This document shows positions 48,195-57,685 of a stretch of 64,000 nucleotides of DNA, piece by piece. Position 1 is the first letter of the stretch. The number at the start of each line of letters is the position of its first letter. Both the position numbers and the translations under genes were made by a program. Source of the DNA: CADEEN01 sp963706685 (GTDB taxonomy: Bacteria; Pseudomonadota; Gammaproteobacteria; Burkholderiales; Burkholderiaceae_C). The stretch spans positions 62,001 to 126,000 of the forward strand of contig CAVPMY010000011.1 of assembly GCA_963706685.1 (NCBI GenBank), given 5' to 3'. Below the pieces are notes generated by a model, which saw nothing but the letters and a program-made list of their open reading frames with translations, was not told where the DNA came from and did not search any database.

Positions 48195-50101
48195 CCGCCG
48201 TCGGCGGCCGATCGGGCAACGCCGTCACAGGATCGGCCGGGTCCCGCATCGCGGCCTCCCCGGTCAGGATGTCGCCGCGTGCAGGCGAATGCAAGCGCAA
48301 CTGCGTGAAGCTGTTGAGCGACACGTGACGGGCGACGAAGCGCTCCAGCACGCAGCCCAGCAGGAACGCGCTGGCGCCCTCGAACGACAGGTCGTCGACC
48401 TCGACCTTGAGCTCGACGCCGCGACCGAAGGTGATCGGCCCCGCCATCGGCAGCCGGCGCACCACCGGCTGCAGCTTCACCGAGCGCAGCCCGTCGACCT
48501 GGCGCTGCGCGCCGGCGTCGCCGGTCGGCGCGTACAGGCGCAGGATCGAGCGCAGCGCGGCGGCACCCTGTTCGGCGTCGGCATCGGTCAGCGACAGATG
48601 GTTGAGCGACAGCTGGTTGATCAGCTTCCAGGCGACGTTGGCTTCGCGCAGCGCCGAAGTCGGTCGCGACGGCCCCTTGATGACGCGGATGCTCTTGATC
48701 GGCGCGGTCTGCGCCAGCGTGAGGTCGCCTTTGGTGTCGCCCAGGCGCATCAGCACGGGCAGATCGCGGTTGGTGCACAGCGCCCGCACGCCGAGCTGAC
48801 GCAGCTCGGCTGAATAGGGTGCCTCTTCGGAGTCCACCACCGACAGGTAGACCTCGGTGCCGATGTAGGCGGTGCGCGTACCGTCGCGCTGCTGCGTCTG
48901 CGACAGGATTCGCGGCTCGCGCTGCACGGAGTAGTAGGCGTTGTGCGCGCGGTCCTCGGTGTGGAAGGCGTTGTAGAACGGCAGGAAACGCCACTCGCTG
49001 TCGGTGCCCGGTGCCGTAACCCAGCACCTCGATGATCGAGTGAACCTCGTAGTCCATCGGCCGCGTGCGATCGGGCACGACGTGGAATTCGCTGCTGCCG
49101 CCGTCGACATGGATGCGGTCGCAACGGCGTTCGAGCAGGTTGATCGCCGGCACGCAGTTCAGCGCCAGACTCGCCGTGTCCACGGCCTGCAGCAGCGCGT
49201 TGTCCAGACGCGAGAACAGGATGACGATGTCGACCTCTTTCTCGACGTGGCCGCGCAGCGCCTTGCCGATGTCGCAGAGGTCGAAGAACAGGAAGCGCTG
49301 TGGAAACGCGAAGTACTCCTGCAGCAGGCGGTAACCCTGGAACCCGGCCAGGGACTGCGGCAACAGCGCTTCGTCGTCGTCGAAGCCGGCCGGCTCGACG
49401 CAGTCGCCATCGATCGCTTCGTGCCATGCGGCCGGTCTGTTCACCGGCAGCACCAGCACGCCCACGGCGTGCCCGCAGACCAACTCGTGCAGCCGGTAGG
49501 CCACGTCATCGATGCCGCTGCAATGCAGCCGCAGATCGCGCAGCGCGATCTGCGAAAAATCGGCGCCGGCCGTCGTGCGCAGGCGCATGCGCAGGCCCGA
49601 GCGGTACCTGCGCCAGTCCGGCACCGCAGCCAACGGCAGGTCGGATGCCTGCGTGAAGTACTCGACCTGCGTCAGCTCCAACGGCCACATCGTCAGCTCG
49701 TGCGCGCTGCGGAACTCGCAAGTCGTGGCCGTGGCGGCACTGGCCTGGCTGTGCATGACGCTGCCGCGGGGGAGCTTGACGCCGCTGGCCAGGGCCGCGT
49801 CCGCCAGGTCGGGATGGATCTGTGCAATCAGCATGGCCGGCGTCGGCGCCAGGAACTGCGGATAGACGATCTCCAGCAGGCGCTGCGTGAAGCGCGGGAA
49901 CTCGGCGTCGATCTTGAGCTGGATGCGGCCGGCCAGGAAGGCAAAGCCCTCCATCAGCCGTTCGACATAGGGGTCGGAGACTTCGAGCCCTTCGATGCCC
50001 AGGCGCGACGCAATCTTTGGGAATTGCTGCGCGAACTCGGCGCCCATCTCGCGCAGGTGACGCAACTCCTCGTTGTAGTAGCGAAGCAGTCGCGGGTCCA
50101 T
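48191..50101 (-). CDS. tssF: T6SS baseplate protein TssF, frameshifted
   Basis: Baseplate wedge protein with the family start MDPRLLRYYNEELRHLREMGAEFAQ at 50101, nine bases after the tssE stop. Landmarks are FLAGRIQLKIDAEFPRFTQ, VYPQFLAPTPAM, GYRLLQEYFAFPQRFLFFDL and, after an indel near 49013, LPFYNAFHTEDRAHNAYYSV and FGRGVELKVEVDDLSFEGASAFLLGCVLERF. Corrected length is about 635 residues, as usual. The exact stop is uncertain because the C-terminal frame stays open into tssG; the GTGA overlap at 48191-48194 in another frame is taken as the natural end. Confidence 0.9.
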   Translation of the reverse strand: MDPRLLRYYNEELRHLREMGAEFAQQFPKIASRLGIEGLEVSDPYVERLMEGFAFLAGRIQLKIDAEFPRFTQRLLEIVYPQFLAPTPAMLIAQIHPDLADAALASGVKLPRGSVMHSQASAATATTCEFRSAHELTMWPLELTQVEYFTQASDLPLAAVPDWRRYRSGLRMRLRTTAGADFSQIALRDLRLHCSGIDDVAYRLHELVCGHAVGVLVLPVNRPAAWHEAIDGDCVEPAGFDDDEALLPQSLAGFQGYRLLQEYFAFPQRFLFFDLCDIGKALRGHVEKEVDIVILFSRLDNALLQAVDTASLALNCVPAINLLERRCDRIHVDGGSSEFHVVPDRTRPMDYEVHSIIEVLGYGTGHRQRVAFPAVLQRLPHRGPRAQRLLLRAARAANPVADAAARRYAHRLHRHRGLPVGGGLRRGTLFSRAASARRAGAVHQPRSARADAPGRHQRRPHAGADRADQEHPRHQGAVATDFGAARSQRRLEADQPAVAQPSVADRCRRRTGCRRAALDPAPVRADRRRRRAAPGRRAALGEAAAGGAPAADGGADHLRSRRRAQGRGRRPVVRGRQRVPAGLRAGALRRPSRVAQQLHAVALAFACTRRHPDRGGRDAGPGRSCDGVARSAADGG

Positions 50102-50109
50102 CGGCCGTG

Positions 50110-50616
50110 CTACCTGTCGAGCTCGCGCACGAGCACGTGGCCGGTCTCGAGGTCGAGGTCGGTGCGCAGCAACAGTTCGAGCGGCACCGGCTGGGCCCAC
50201 AACTGGCCGCTGATGCGAAAACCGATCTGGTTGTGCCGGTCCATCTGGTCGTCCGACAACACGGCTTCGACCACCAGCGAATCAGGCAGGATGCGCGGCT
50301 CGAAATCGAGGATGGCCCGGCGCACCGCCGCTTGCAGCACCATCGGGTCGACAGTCGAGGCCGTCTCACCCGACAGGGCAGGCAGACCGTAGTTCAGTAC
50401 CGAAGCACGCGCCTGCGGCGCATGGGTCCAGTCGATGGACGCGCCGGGCGCCGTGCTGTTCAGCAGCCACGCCAGGTCGCGAAGCACCAGGTCGCGCAGG
50501 CGATTGCGGTTGATGACGCGGGAATCCGTGCCCTCGGTCTGCGATTCGGGGTTGTCGTCGGTCAGCCTGTCCAGCAGCGCAGGTTGCAGGCGGTCCTGAG
50601 CGCGCGGGGTGGACAT
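50110..50616 (-). CDS. tssE: T6SS baseplate protein TssE (gp25-like)
   Basis: 168-residue gp25-like baseplate protein, start MSTPRAQDRLQPALLDRL at 50616. The gp25 domain is visible as LRDLVLRDLAWLLNSTAPG, VLNYGLPALSG, AIRRAIL-like helix (VRRAILDFEPRILPDS) and the terminal strand PVPLELLLRTDLDLETGHV. It lies 21 bp after tagJ and 8 bp before tssF. Intact. Confidence 0.94.
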   Translation of the reverse strand: MSTPRAQDRLQPALLDRLTDDNPESQTEGTDSRVINRNRLRDLVLRDLAWLLNSTAPGASIDWTHAPQARASVLNYGLPALSGETASTVDPMVLQAAVRRAILDFEPRILPDSLVVEAVLSDDQMDRHNQIGFRISGQLWAQPVPLELLLRTDLDLETGHVLVRELDR

Positions 50617-50637
50617 CGCTCTGGCGCCCGCAGTGGC

Positions 50638-51447
50638 TTAACCGCCCGCTGGTTCGAGCACCACCGAGCGGATGTCCATCAGCGCGAACTCACCGCTGTC
50701 GGTGGCGATCAGGCGCTGGCCCAGGCCGACGAAGACGCCGGCTTCCTTTTCGCGCCAGTCCGTGCGCCGCGACAGCGCGAGCATGTCGCCGGCGGCCAGG
50801 TCGGTGTCCGGGTAGCGGGTGGGGATCAGGCCGACGACATCGCCGCCATTGGTGAACTCGAAGTGCGCCGGCATCCAGACCTGGTCGCGCAAGTCCTGCG
50901 GCGGATCGATATCGACTTTGGCCAGGCGGTTCCACGGCAGCCAGTAGTAGCGCCCGTTGATAACCGCCTCGATCGTCGGGCCGAGACGGGTATCCGCATC
51001 GGCGATCCAGGCAAAGGCCTGACCGTCGAGGGTGCCCGCGCTCGTCGGTGCCTGCTCGAGCGCCTGGCCGCGAAGCAGTTTCGAGGCCGCGGCGTCGCCC
51101 TGGCCTTCGCGCAGCATCGCCTCGATCAGCAGTGCGATCCAGGTCTCGGGTTGACCGAACAGCATCGGTGCCTTGTGGCCGGCGAAGACCTGCAGGCGCA
51201 AGGTCTCGCAGGCGATCGCCTCGCGATACGTCTGCACCATCGGCAACGTGCCGGCGTCGAGTTCGAGCGAGACGTTGAGCTGGTTGAGCGCGCGGTCCCA
51301 TTGCCCCAGCACACACAGCAGCTGAAACAGAAACACGCGCAGCTTGGCGTCCTGCGGGTGCGCGCGCACCTGCTCGGTCAGCAGCTTGAGGGCACGCGGG
51401 ACATCACCGTCCTTGAGCGCCGTGACGGCCGCGCTGGAATCCACCAT
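50638..51447 (-). CDS. tagJ: T6SS accessory protein TagJ (ImpE family)
   Basis: 269-residue ImpE/TagJ protein. The N-terminal half is TPR-like (AVTALKDGDVPRALKLLTEQVRAHP), and the C-terminal half has the ImpE signatures AFAWIADADTRLGP, YYWLPWNRLAKV and GLIPTRYPDTD. In Pseudomonas, TagJ binds the N-terminus of the sheath protein TssB and affects ClpV-driven disassembly. Its position between hcp and tssE is the HSI-I-like (i3-type) arrangement. Intact frame. Confidence 0.92.
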   Translation of the reverse strand: MVDSSAAVTALKDGDVPRALKLLTEQVRAHPQDAKLRVFLFQLLCVLGQWDRALNQLNVSLELDAGTLPMVQTYREAIACETLRLQVFAGHKAPMLFGQPETWIALLIEAMLREGQGDAAASKLLRGQALEQAPTSAGTLDGQAFAWIADADTRLGPTIEAVINGRYYWLPWNRLAKVDIDPPQDLRDQVWMPAHFEFTNGGDVVGLIPTRYPDTDLAAGDMLALSRRTDWREKEAGVFVGLGQRLIATDSGEFALMDIRSVVLEPAGG

Positions 51448-51555
51448 CTTGAAGTTGCCTCAGGTGTCCTGGTTCCACGCAAGCCGCCGGCCGGCCGGCC
51501 TCGCGGCGCCGACGCCACCCGCGCGCCGGCCCAGGCCCTGCGGCGCGCTACGAGC

Positions 51556-51577
51556 GGCCCGCTGCAGCCAGCGGGCC
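51556..51577 (-). promoter_or_regulatory. Strong hairpin just downstream of hcp
   Basis: A perfect 9-bp stem (GGCCCGCTG / CAGCGGGCC) with a 4-base loop starts five bases after the hcp stop codon. No U-tract follows. It fits a 3' stabilising or attenuating structure that raises Hcp output relative to the downstream baseplate genes. Confidence 0.5.
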
Positions 51578-51581
51578 CGTC

Positions 51582-52079
51582 TCACGCTGCGCCTTCTGCG
51601 GTCGCGGCGATGTCCCAGTTGAATTCGCCCGCGGAGGCCGTCTTGCCGCTGGCGTCCTGCTTGAAGTACTCGTACTTGACTTCAGCAAAGTTGAGCGTGA
51701 CGTTCTCCGTCAGCTTGTCTTCACCGCCCGAGCCGCCGGTGCTGACGCTGGTGACGATGCACTTGGTCATGTCGATCTGGATGTACTTCTGTTGCCCTTC
51801 GCCGGCCTTGCGCACCAGCAGCGTGGCCTTGTCGATGTGCGTTCCCTTGGCCAGGTGCAGCATCAGTGCGGGGCTCGCCGAATCGACGTACTTGGTGAAC
51901 GACAGATCCTGGAAGCTTGCCTTTCCTGCCCCGCCGCCGCTGCCGGCGTGGAAGCTGCCCGACTGCGACATGCCCCAGCTCCAGGCCAGCACATCGACAT
52001 CGTTCGTCGCCTTCTGTGCCTTGTCGATGGTCTCGCCTTTGATCTTGGGACCCAAGTTGATGAACATGTCTACGGCCAT
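51582..52079 (-). CDS. hcp: T6SS tube protein Hcp (TssD)
   Basis: 165-residue Hcp that stacks as hexameric rings to form the inner tube. Start MAVDMFINLGPKIKGET; landmarks VDVLAWSWGMSQSG, FQDLSFTKYVDSASPAL and a C-terminal WDIAATAEG. It resembles the Hcp1 type of HSI-I systems. It is separated from tssC by 117 bp, which is longer than other gaps in this arm and leaves room for its own promoter, though none stands out. A hairpin follows the stop codon. Intact. Confidence 0.95.
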   Translation of the reverse strand: MAVDMFINLGPKIKGETIDKAQKATNDVDVLAWSWGMSQSGSFHAGSGGGAGKASFQDLSFTKYVDSASPALMLHLAKGTHIDKATLLVRKAGEGQQKYIQIDMTKCIVTSVSTGGSGGEDKLTENVTLNFAEVKYEYFKQDASGKTASAGEFNWDIAATAEGAA

Positions 52080-52196
52080 GGCTAACTCCTGTTGTGTGGC
52101 CCCGTGATGGGCCCTTGGGACTGCAGACTGCGCCTGAAATTTCGGCGCCCCAGCCGTGCAGTCGGCTGAGGATGAAGATGGTTTGCGATCGGTGCG

Positions 52197-53689
52197 CTAC
52201 GCGCCCTTGGCCGACGGCAGCTTGGAGACCAAACGCAACGACACCGTCAAGCCTTCCAGCTGGTAGTGCGGGCGCAGGAAGAACTTGGAGCTGTAGTAAC
52301 CCGGGTTCGCCGGGTCTTCCTCGACCACCACCTCGGCAGCTGCCAGCGGCTTGCGCGACTTGGTGGCCTCCGACGAGTTGATCGGATCGCCGTCGACGTA
52401 CTGCGAGATCCAGTTTGGCCAGCCAGCGCTCGACTTCGTCGCGCTCCTTGAACGAGCCGATCTTGTCGCGCACGATGCACTTGAGGTAGTGCGCAAAGCG
52501 GCAGGTGGCGAACAGGTACGGCAGGCGCGCCGCGAGGTTGGCATTGGCCGTGGCGTCGGGGTCGTCGTACTCGGCCGGCTTGTGCAGCGACTGGGCACCG
52601 ATGAAGGCTGCGAAGTCGCTGTTCTTGCGGTGCACCAGCGGCATGAAGCCGTTCTTGGCCAGTTCGGCCTCGCGCCGGTCTTCGATCGCGATCTCGGTCG
52701 GGCACTTCATGTCCACGCCGCCATCGTCGGTCGGGAAGCTGTGCGTGGGCAGGTTGGCCACCGCGCCGCCGGACTCGATGCCGCGGATGCGCGAGCACCA
52801 GCCGTACTCCTTGAACGAGCGGTTGATGTTGGTCGCCATCGCGTAGGCCGCATTGGCCCAGGTGTACTTGTTGTGATCGGCCGAGCCGGTGTCTTCCTCG
52901 AAGTTGAACTCGTCGACCGGATTGGTCTTCGCGCCGTAGGGCAGCCGCGACAGGAACCGCGGCATCGCCAGGCCGATGTACTTCGAGTCCTCCGATTCAC
53001 GCAGCGACCGCCAGGCCGCGTAGTCCGGCGTCGTGAAGATCTTGGTCAGGTCGCGCGGGTTGGCCAGTTCCTGCCAGGAATCCATCTGCATCAGCGTCGG
53101 CGAAGCGCCGGTGATGAAGGGGCAGTGCGCCCGCTGCAGAGATCTTGGCCATCTCGGCCAGCAACTCGACGTCGGGCGCGCTCTGGTCGAAGTGGTAGTC
53201 GCCGACCAGGCAGCCGAAGGGCTCGCCGCCGAACTGGCTGAACTCCTCGGCGTAGATCTTCTTGAAGATCGGGCTCTGGTCCCAGTTCGTGCCCTTGTAG
53301 CGCTTGAGCGTCTTGCCGAGCTCGGCCTTCGAGACGTTCATGACGCGGATCTTCAGCTGCTCGTCGGTCTCGGTGTTGTTGACCATGTAGTGCAGGCCGC
53401 GCCACGCGCCTTCGAGCTTCTGGAAATCGTCGTGGTGCATGATCTGGTTGATCTGCTCCGACAGCTTCTTGTCGATTGCGGCGATCATCGCCTCGATCGA
53501 CGCGACGACATCGTTGCCGATCAGCTTCGTATTCGCCAGCGCCTGCTGGGCCAGCGTCTGCACCGCCTGCTCGACTGCGCTCTTGGCATCATCGGACTTG
53601 GGCTTGAATTCCTTGTTCAGCAGCGACGCCAGGTCGCTGCCTTCCATCTCGACAGCCGCTAGTGCCGATGCGGATTGGGTCTCTGCCAT
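52197..53689 (-). CDS. tssC: T6SS sheath large subunit TssC (VipB), frameshifted
   Basis: Contractile sheath protein. Start MAETQSASALAAVEMEG at 53689; landmarks are HHDDFQKLEGAWRGLHYMV, GEPFGCLVGDYHFD, SKYIGLAMPRFLSRLPYG, KYTWANAAYAMATNI, NGFMPLVHRKNSDFAAF and the C-terminal FFLRPHYQLEGLTVSLRLV. Indels near 53135 and 52415 break the frame; corrected length is about 497, as usual. It lies 48 bp downstream of tssB. The C-terminal strand that is absent from the fusion paralogue at 38.9-40.3 kb is present here. Confidence 0.93.
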
Positions 53690-53737
53690 GTTGTTTGCTC
53701 CTGGAAGTACGGGTTGCGTGAGCGGATCGAAACGCGC

Positions 53738-54238
53738 TCACTTGTCTTCGGCGGGCTTGGCCGACGCGGCCAAGGCTCCCAAAAGCGCCGGATCGGCCAT
53801 CAGCTTGCCAATCAGGTCTTCGGCGCCGCCCTTGCCGTCCATGTAGGTGACGAGGTTGGACAGCTGGTTGCGCGCCTCGAGCAACTTGTTCAGCGAGTCG
53901 ACCTTGCGCGCCACCGCCGCCGGGGAGAAGTCGTCCATGCTCTCGAAGGTGATGTCGACGTTGAGGTTGCCTTCGCCGGTCAGGGAATTGGGCACCGCGA
54001 AGGCGACGCGCGGCTTCATGGCCTTCATGCGAGCATCGAAGTTGTCGACGTCCACCTCAAGAAACTTGCGCTCTGCGACGGGTGCGAGCGGATCGGCCGG
54101 ATTGCCGGACAGATCGGCCATCACGCCCATGACGAAGGGCAACTGGACCTTCTTCTCAGCGCCGTAGACCTCCACGTCGTATTCGATCTGGACGCGCGGT
54201 GCGCGGTTGCGGGCGATGAACTTCTGGCTGCTGCTCAT
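53738..54238 (-). CDS. tssB: T6SS sheath small subunit TssB (VipA)
   Basis: 166-residue partner of TssC in the contractile sheath. Start MSSSQKFIARNRAPRVQIEY at 54238; landmarks are ELPFVMGVMADLSGN-like VQLPFVMGVMADLSGNPADPL, VDVDNFDARMKAMKPRVAF and FESMDDFSPAAVARKVDSL. It follows tssA by 81 bp. Intact. Comparing it with the N-terminus of the fusion gene shows the same VDVDN-F/L-D and F-x-x-M-x-D-F motifs. Confidence 0.95.
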   Translation of the reverse strand: MSSSQKFIARNRAPRVQIEYDVEVYGAEKKVQLPFVMGVMADLSGNPADPLAPVAERKFLEVDVDNFDARMKAMKPRVAFAVPNSLTGEGNLNVDITFESMDDFSPAAVARKVDSLNKLLEARNQLSNLVTYMDGKGGAEDLIGKLMADPALLGALAASAKPAEDK

Positions 54239-54319
54239 GGTGGACTCCTGGTCGGTGCTGAACGGGTGTGGGGTGAGCGGGCTCGGATCGCGCGTTGGCG
54301 ATCATCTTCCAACTTCATG

Positions 54320-55351
54320 TCAACTGCTACCGGGGGTCTGTACTGACTCCGGGTCGACGCCGACGATCCTGGCGACGTCGGACATGGCGTCGGGCGCGAG
54401 CTCCTTCATCAACTGCAGGAAGTTGTGACGGATGAGCTGGCGCGCGCGACGCAGGAACAACGGCGCGGGATTCGCCGGCTCCGCCGCTTCCAGATAGGCA
54501 CACACCATGTCGATGGCCCGGATTGCCTCGTCGCGCGTCGTCACAGCGCCGGCGAGCCCGCGACGAGGCACTGCTGTGCCGTCCCCCGACTCTGGCGATT
54601 CATCGTCCTGCGCCAGCGCTTCGGCCGGCAACACCGACGCGACCGCGCCGAGCAGCGAAATCAGGGGCTTGAGGTCGGGCGCATCGCTGGCGCCGAGTTT
54701 GTCGATGATGCGCGCGGACAGCTCGCGCGCGAGCTTCTGGGCGTCCTGAGCCCAGGCCCGCAACTCGGGCGTTTTTTCGAGGGACGCGCTGACGATCTGC
54801 GAGACCTGGTCGCGGCTCATGGCCGGCTCGTCACCGTGCGCCGCCGCCAGTCCAAGCGCGACCTCTATTGCGCCGCCCGTCAGCACACCGATCGCACGGT
54901 CGTTGACAATCTTGGTCGCGCGCACGTCGCCGAGCAGGCCCTCATGTTCACGGAGCACCGTGAAGGCGTTGACGCGAGCGTAAGGGTCGGCATCGTCCGG
55001 GTCAGGCATCGGATGGACGTGATCCCACATGGATTCGATGAATCCCGACAGCAAGCGCAGGCCCAGTGGGACGAAGCCGAAGCCATGGAGGTGCGCACCC
55101 GCGCGCAGCCAGACAATGGCAATGCGCAGGTCGCGCGAGCGGTCGAGCATCGCCTCTGCAAGTTCGAAGGCGGCGCGCCAGTCTGGCGCCTCCGCCGGCG
55201 CGAATTGCGTCTCCGGCTTGCCCGCGGCCGCCTGGTTCAGCGCCAGAAAATCGTTGTCGTACTCGAGATCGGGGCCACAGGGCGTGCCCTCAGGCGCCAA
55301 CGGCTCAAGCCATCGGTCGACCTTACTTGACGACGCATCGATATCGCTCAT
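54320..55351 (-). CDS. tssA: T6SS protein TssA (ImpA N-terminal domain)
   Basis: 343-residue TssA, the cap/priming protein for sheath assembly. The ImpA N-terminal domain reads LEPLAPEGTPCGPDLEYDNDFLAL, then DWRAAFELAEAMLDRSRDLRIA and GLRLLSGFIESMWDHVHPMPD. The C-terminal third (RDEAIRAIDMVCAYLEAAEPANP, then APLFLRRARQLIRHNFLQLMKEL) matches the oligomerising tail of the short TssA class. The start is taken at 55351 (MSDIDASSSK); an in-frame ATG lies 21 codons upstream, but that extension has no family similarity. First gene of the minus-strand arm running to about 40.3 kb. Confidence 0.93.
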   Translation of the reverse strand: MSDIDASSSKVDRWLEPLAPEGTPCGPDLEYDNDFLALNQAAAGKPETQFAPAEAPDWRAAFELAEAMLDRSRDLRIAIVWLRAGAHLHGFGFVPLGLRLLSGFIESMWDHVHPMPDPDDADPYARVNAFTVLREHEGLLGDVRATKIVNDRAIGVLTGGAIEVALGLAAAHGDEPAMSRDQVSQIVSASLEKTPELRAWAQDAQKLARELSARIIDKLGASDAPDLKPLISLLGAVASVLPAEALAQDDESPESGDGTAVPRRGLAGAVTTRDEAIRAIDMVCAYLEAAEPANPAPLFLRRARQLIRHNFLQLMKELAPDAMSDVARIVGVDPESVQTPGSS

Positions 55352-56214
55352 CTCCAAGCCGCCTTGTTCTTCGGTGAAGCCCGATGCCGCACAGTGTGGC
55401 AGGATTGAAGGCAACTGAGAACCACCCAGGTTGCTCGCGCTGCTTTGCTTCAGGTCTCAGGCTTCCAGGGTGAGTGCCAGCACATCTGCAACTCGGACTT
55501 CGCAAACGGCCGCTTGTCGGCGCGGTCGTGACGCGGCGAGCGCATCGTGTCTGCGCTGCCGGATTGACGCTGACAAAAAACATCCTGAAGGCCATTGGTA
55601 TCGGCGCAGCCATGCGCACGTCGAGTGTGCACTGGTACGCCGCGCACGCCGTGCGGTTCTTGCCCGCGTCGATCAGGCGGCGCATCAGGTCGGGCGCCAG
55701 TTCCACCGCCGCCTGCGCGCACGGCGTCATTCGCGGCCAACTCCCGGCACCTTTCGAGCGCGGCGGCGATGCTGTAGCCGCGCAGGGTCGGCTGCAGTTT
55801 CTTGGGCATGCCGACGGTTTGTGCAGGCCGATCGGCGCGCGATGCTTGCAACCGTCTTGGGTGTAGCGCCAGCACAGTTGCAAAGCGCCGCGGGCCAAGC
55901 GCGGCCCTCGCAGCGCGCCGCCGCACCCCAGGTGCTGGCGAGGAGTGACGAAGGTGATCTTGCAGCCCCTTAAGCACCGAGGCGATAGCCGAAACGTGAG
56001 TGCGCATGCTTACGTAGGCCCAGCATGCGCCCGTTTCATATCCGATTCGTGTTCCTTTGGCACGCGATGAACGAGACGTGCTGAGACGACTCTGGACGCA
56101 AGTCGTAGATTTGTGGAGACCTCTCTCGCGCACGGCGCCGCAGGACGTCTCACGAGATTGCAACTGCGCTGACTTCGACTCCTCAGCTGTCGCGCTGAAT
56201 TGCACGCAACGATT
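55352..56214. other. 863 bp without an intact recognisable gene
   Basis: Between tssA and the integrase both strands have open frames, but none reads as a family. On the minus strand a short stretch (LRGYSIAAALERCRELAAND, about 55,730-55,800) and, in a neighbouring frame, ELAPDLMRRLIDAGKNRTA look like real protein and may be one gene broken by an indel. The region is probably the edge of the integrated element or a decayed gene. Confidence 0.4.
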
Positions 56215-57427
56215 TCAAGGACCTCGCGAGGTCGCCTTCTTGTTCTCTAGGAAAGCTGCCCAGTCGCTCATCAGGAGCACTCGCTTCTTAAACAGGTTTC
56301 CGCGCCGATAGGCGGCCTCGACCTTGTCGCCCACGACATGCGCGAGTGCCATCTCGGCGACCTCGCTGGCGTGGTTGGTGTGTTCGGAGGACCAATCCCG
56401 AAAGGTGCTGCGGAATCCATGCGCGGTGGCATCGACATTCATGCGGCGCAGCACCGCGGTCAGGCTCATGTCCGAGAGCGGTCCACGCAAACCGGGAAAC
56501 ACTAGGTCGCCAAGCACGCCCCTCGGCAGTGCCCGCAGCAACTTCAAAGCCGGCTTTGACAACGGGACCCTGTGTTCGCGCCCGGACTTCATCCGCTCTG
56601 CCGGCACGGACCACACAGCTTCTGCCAAGTCCAGTTCCGACCAAACGGCACCACGTACCTCGCCTGAGCGTGCGGCGGTGAGAACCGCAAACTCCAACGC
56701 ACGGGCGCCCATGCCTGATTGGTTTCGCAGTAGTGCCATGAACGATGCGATGTCATCGACAGCGACGGCGGCGTGGTGCCGAACCTTTGCAATCTTGTTT
56801 CGCTTGGGCAGCGCGGCATCAAGGTTGCCTCGCCAGCGCGCGGGGTTTGGTCCCTCGCGAAGACCCCGTGCCGCTGCGAAGTCGAGGACCAGTTCCATGC
56901 GGGACCTGACACGCGTCGCCGTTTCAGTCTTCGATGTCCAGATCGGCTCGAGCACCTTGAGCACTTGCGCCGTGGTCACGTCGCGAACGAACAAGGATCC
57001 GATGACGGGTTCTGCATATGTGCGCAGCGTCGAAACCCACTGGGCCTCATGCTTCGTGTTCCTCCACGACTTCGCGTGTTGATCGATGTACTGGGCAGCG
57101 ACACTCGCGAACGTCTGCTGCGAGTCTCGCTCTGCGGCGGCCGCGCTCTGGGCGGCACGCCGCATCGACGATCGGATCGGCACCCTGCGCCACGTTGGCG
57201 CGGTGGGCGCGAGCCTTCTCACGCGCTTCGACAAGCGGCACCGAGGGAAAGCTGCCGAGGCCCATTTCGCGCTGCCTTCCGGCCACGCTGACTCGAAGAA
57301 CCCAGCTCCTGGCGCCCGATCCGGTCACCTGCAGGGCCAGCCCGTCAATGCCGCCGACGCTCCACCGCCCCGGGCGCGACAATCTGCGGACTTCGAGCGG
57401 TGAGAGTTCTCTCGCCTTGCGTGGCAC
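56215..57427 (-). CDS. Tyrosine-type site-specific integrase, frameshifted
   Basis: P4-like integrase with an N-terminal DUF4102-type arm-binding domain (GRWSVGGIDGLALQVTG, SWVLRVSVAGRQREMGLGSFP) and a core-binding plus catalytic domain. Catalytic residues are Arg in TAARSGEVRGAVW, His-x-x-Arg in HGFRSTFRDWSSE, the second His in ALAHVVGDKVE and the Tyr in AAYRRG. One indel near 57175 separates the N-terminal part from the rest; corrected length is about 404, standard. The gene reads away from tRNA-Ser(GCT), whose 3' end lies 132 bp upstream, the normal arrangement for an element integrated at a tRNA 3' end. No other mobility genes are visible nearby. Confidence 0.88.
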
Positions 57428-57522
57428 TCGTGTACCCCTTACCTACCCTCAATAAACAGTGCAGATTGTATGAGATGCCGCTGGATCGATCTGAGACACG
57501 CTATTTCGGTGATTTACCTATG

Positions 57523-57545
57523 AAAAAGGCCCCTTGCGGGGCCTT
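57523..57545 (-). terminator. Intrinsic terminator downstream of tRNA-Ser
   Basis: On the minus strand: AAGGCCCC, loop GCAA, GGGGCCTT, then TTT, giving an 8-bp stem with a run of five U residues. It lies 15 bp past the CCA end of tRNA-Ser and before the integrase, so it ends the tRNA transcript. Confidence 0.8.
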
Positions 57546-57559
57546 CTCATGGGGTCAGC

Positions 57560-57650
57560 TGGCGGAGACGGAGGGATTCGAACCCTCGATGCGCTTTTGG
57601 CACATACTCCCTTAGCAGGGGAGCACCTTCGGCCACTCGGTCACGTCTCC
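57560..57650 (-). tRNA. tRNA-Ser(GCT)
   Basis: A 91-base class II tRNA on the minus strand with acceptor GGAGACG / CGTCTCC, discriminator G and encoded CCA, anticodon loop CTGCTAA (anticodon GCT, reading AGC/AGU), a long variable arm and the T-loop GGTTCGAATCC. It follows lysC in the conserved housekeeping block; the adjacent integrase suggests that its 3' end serves as an attachment site. Confidence 0.95.
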
Positions 57651-57685
57651 AAAGGTGGCAGCGATTCTAGCGCGCTCCTTGTGCT

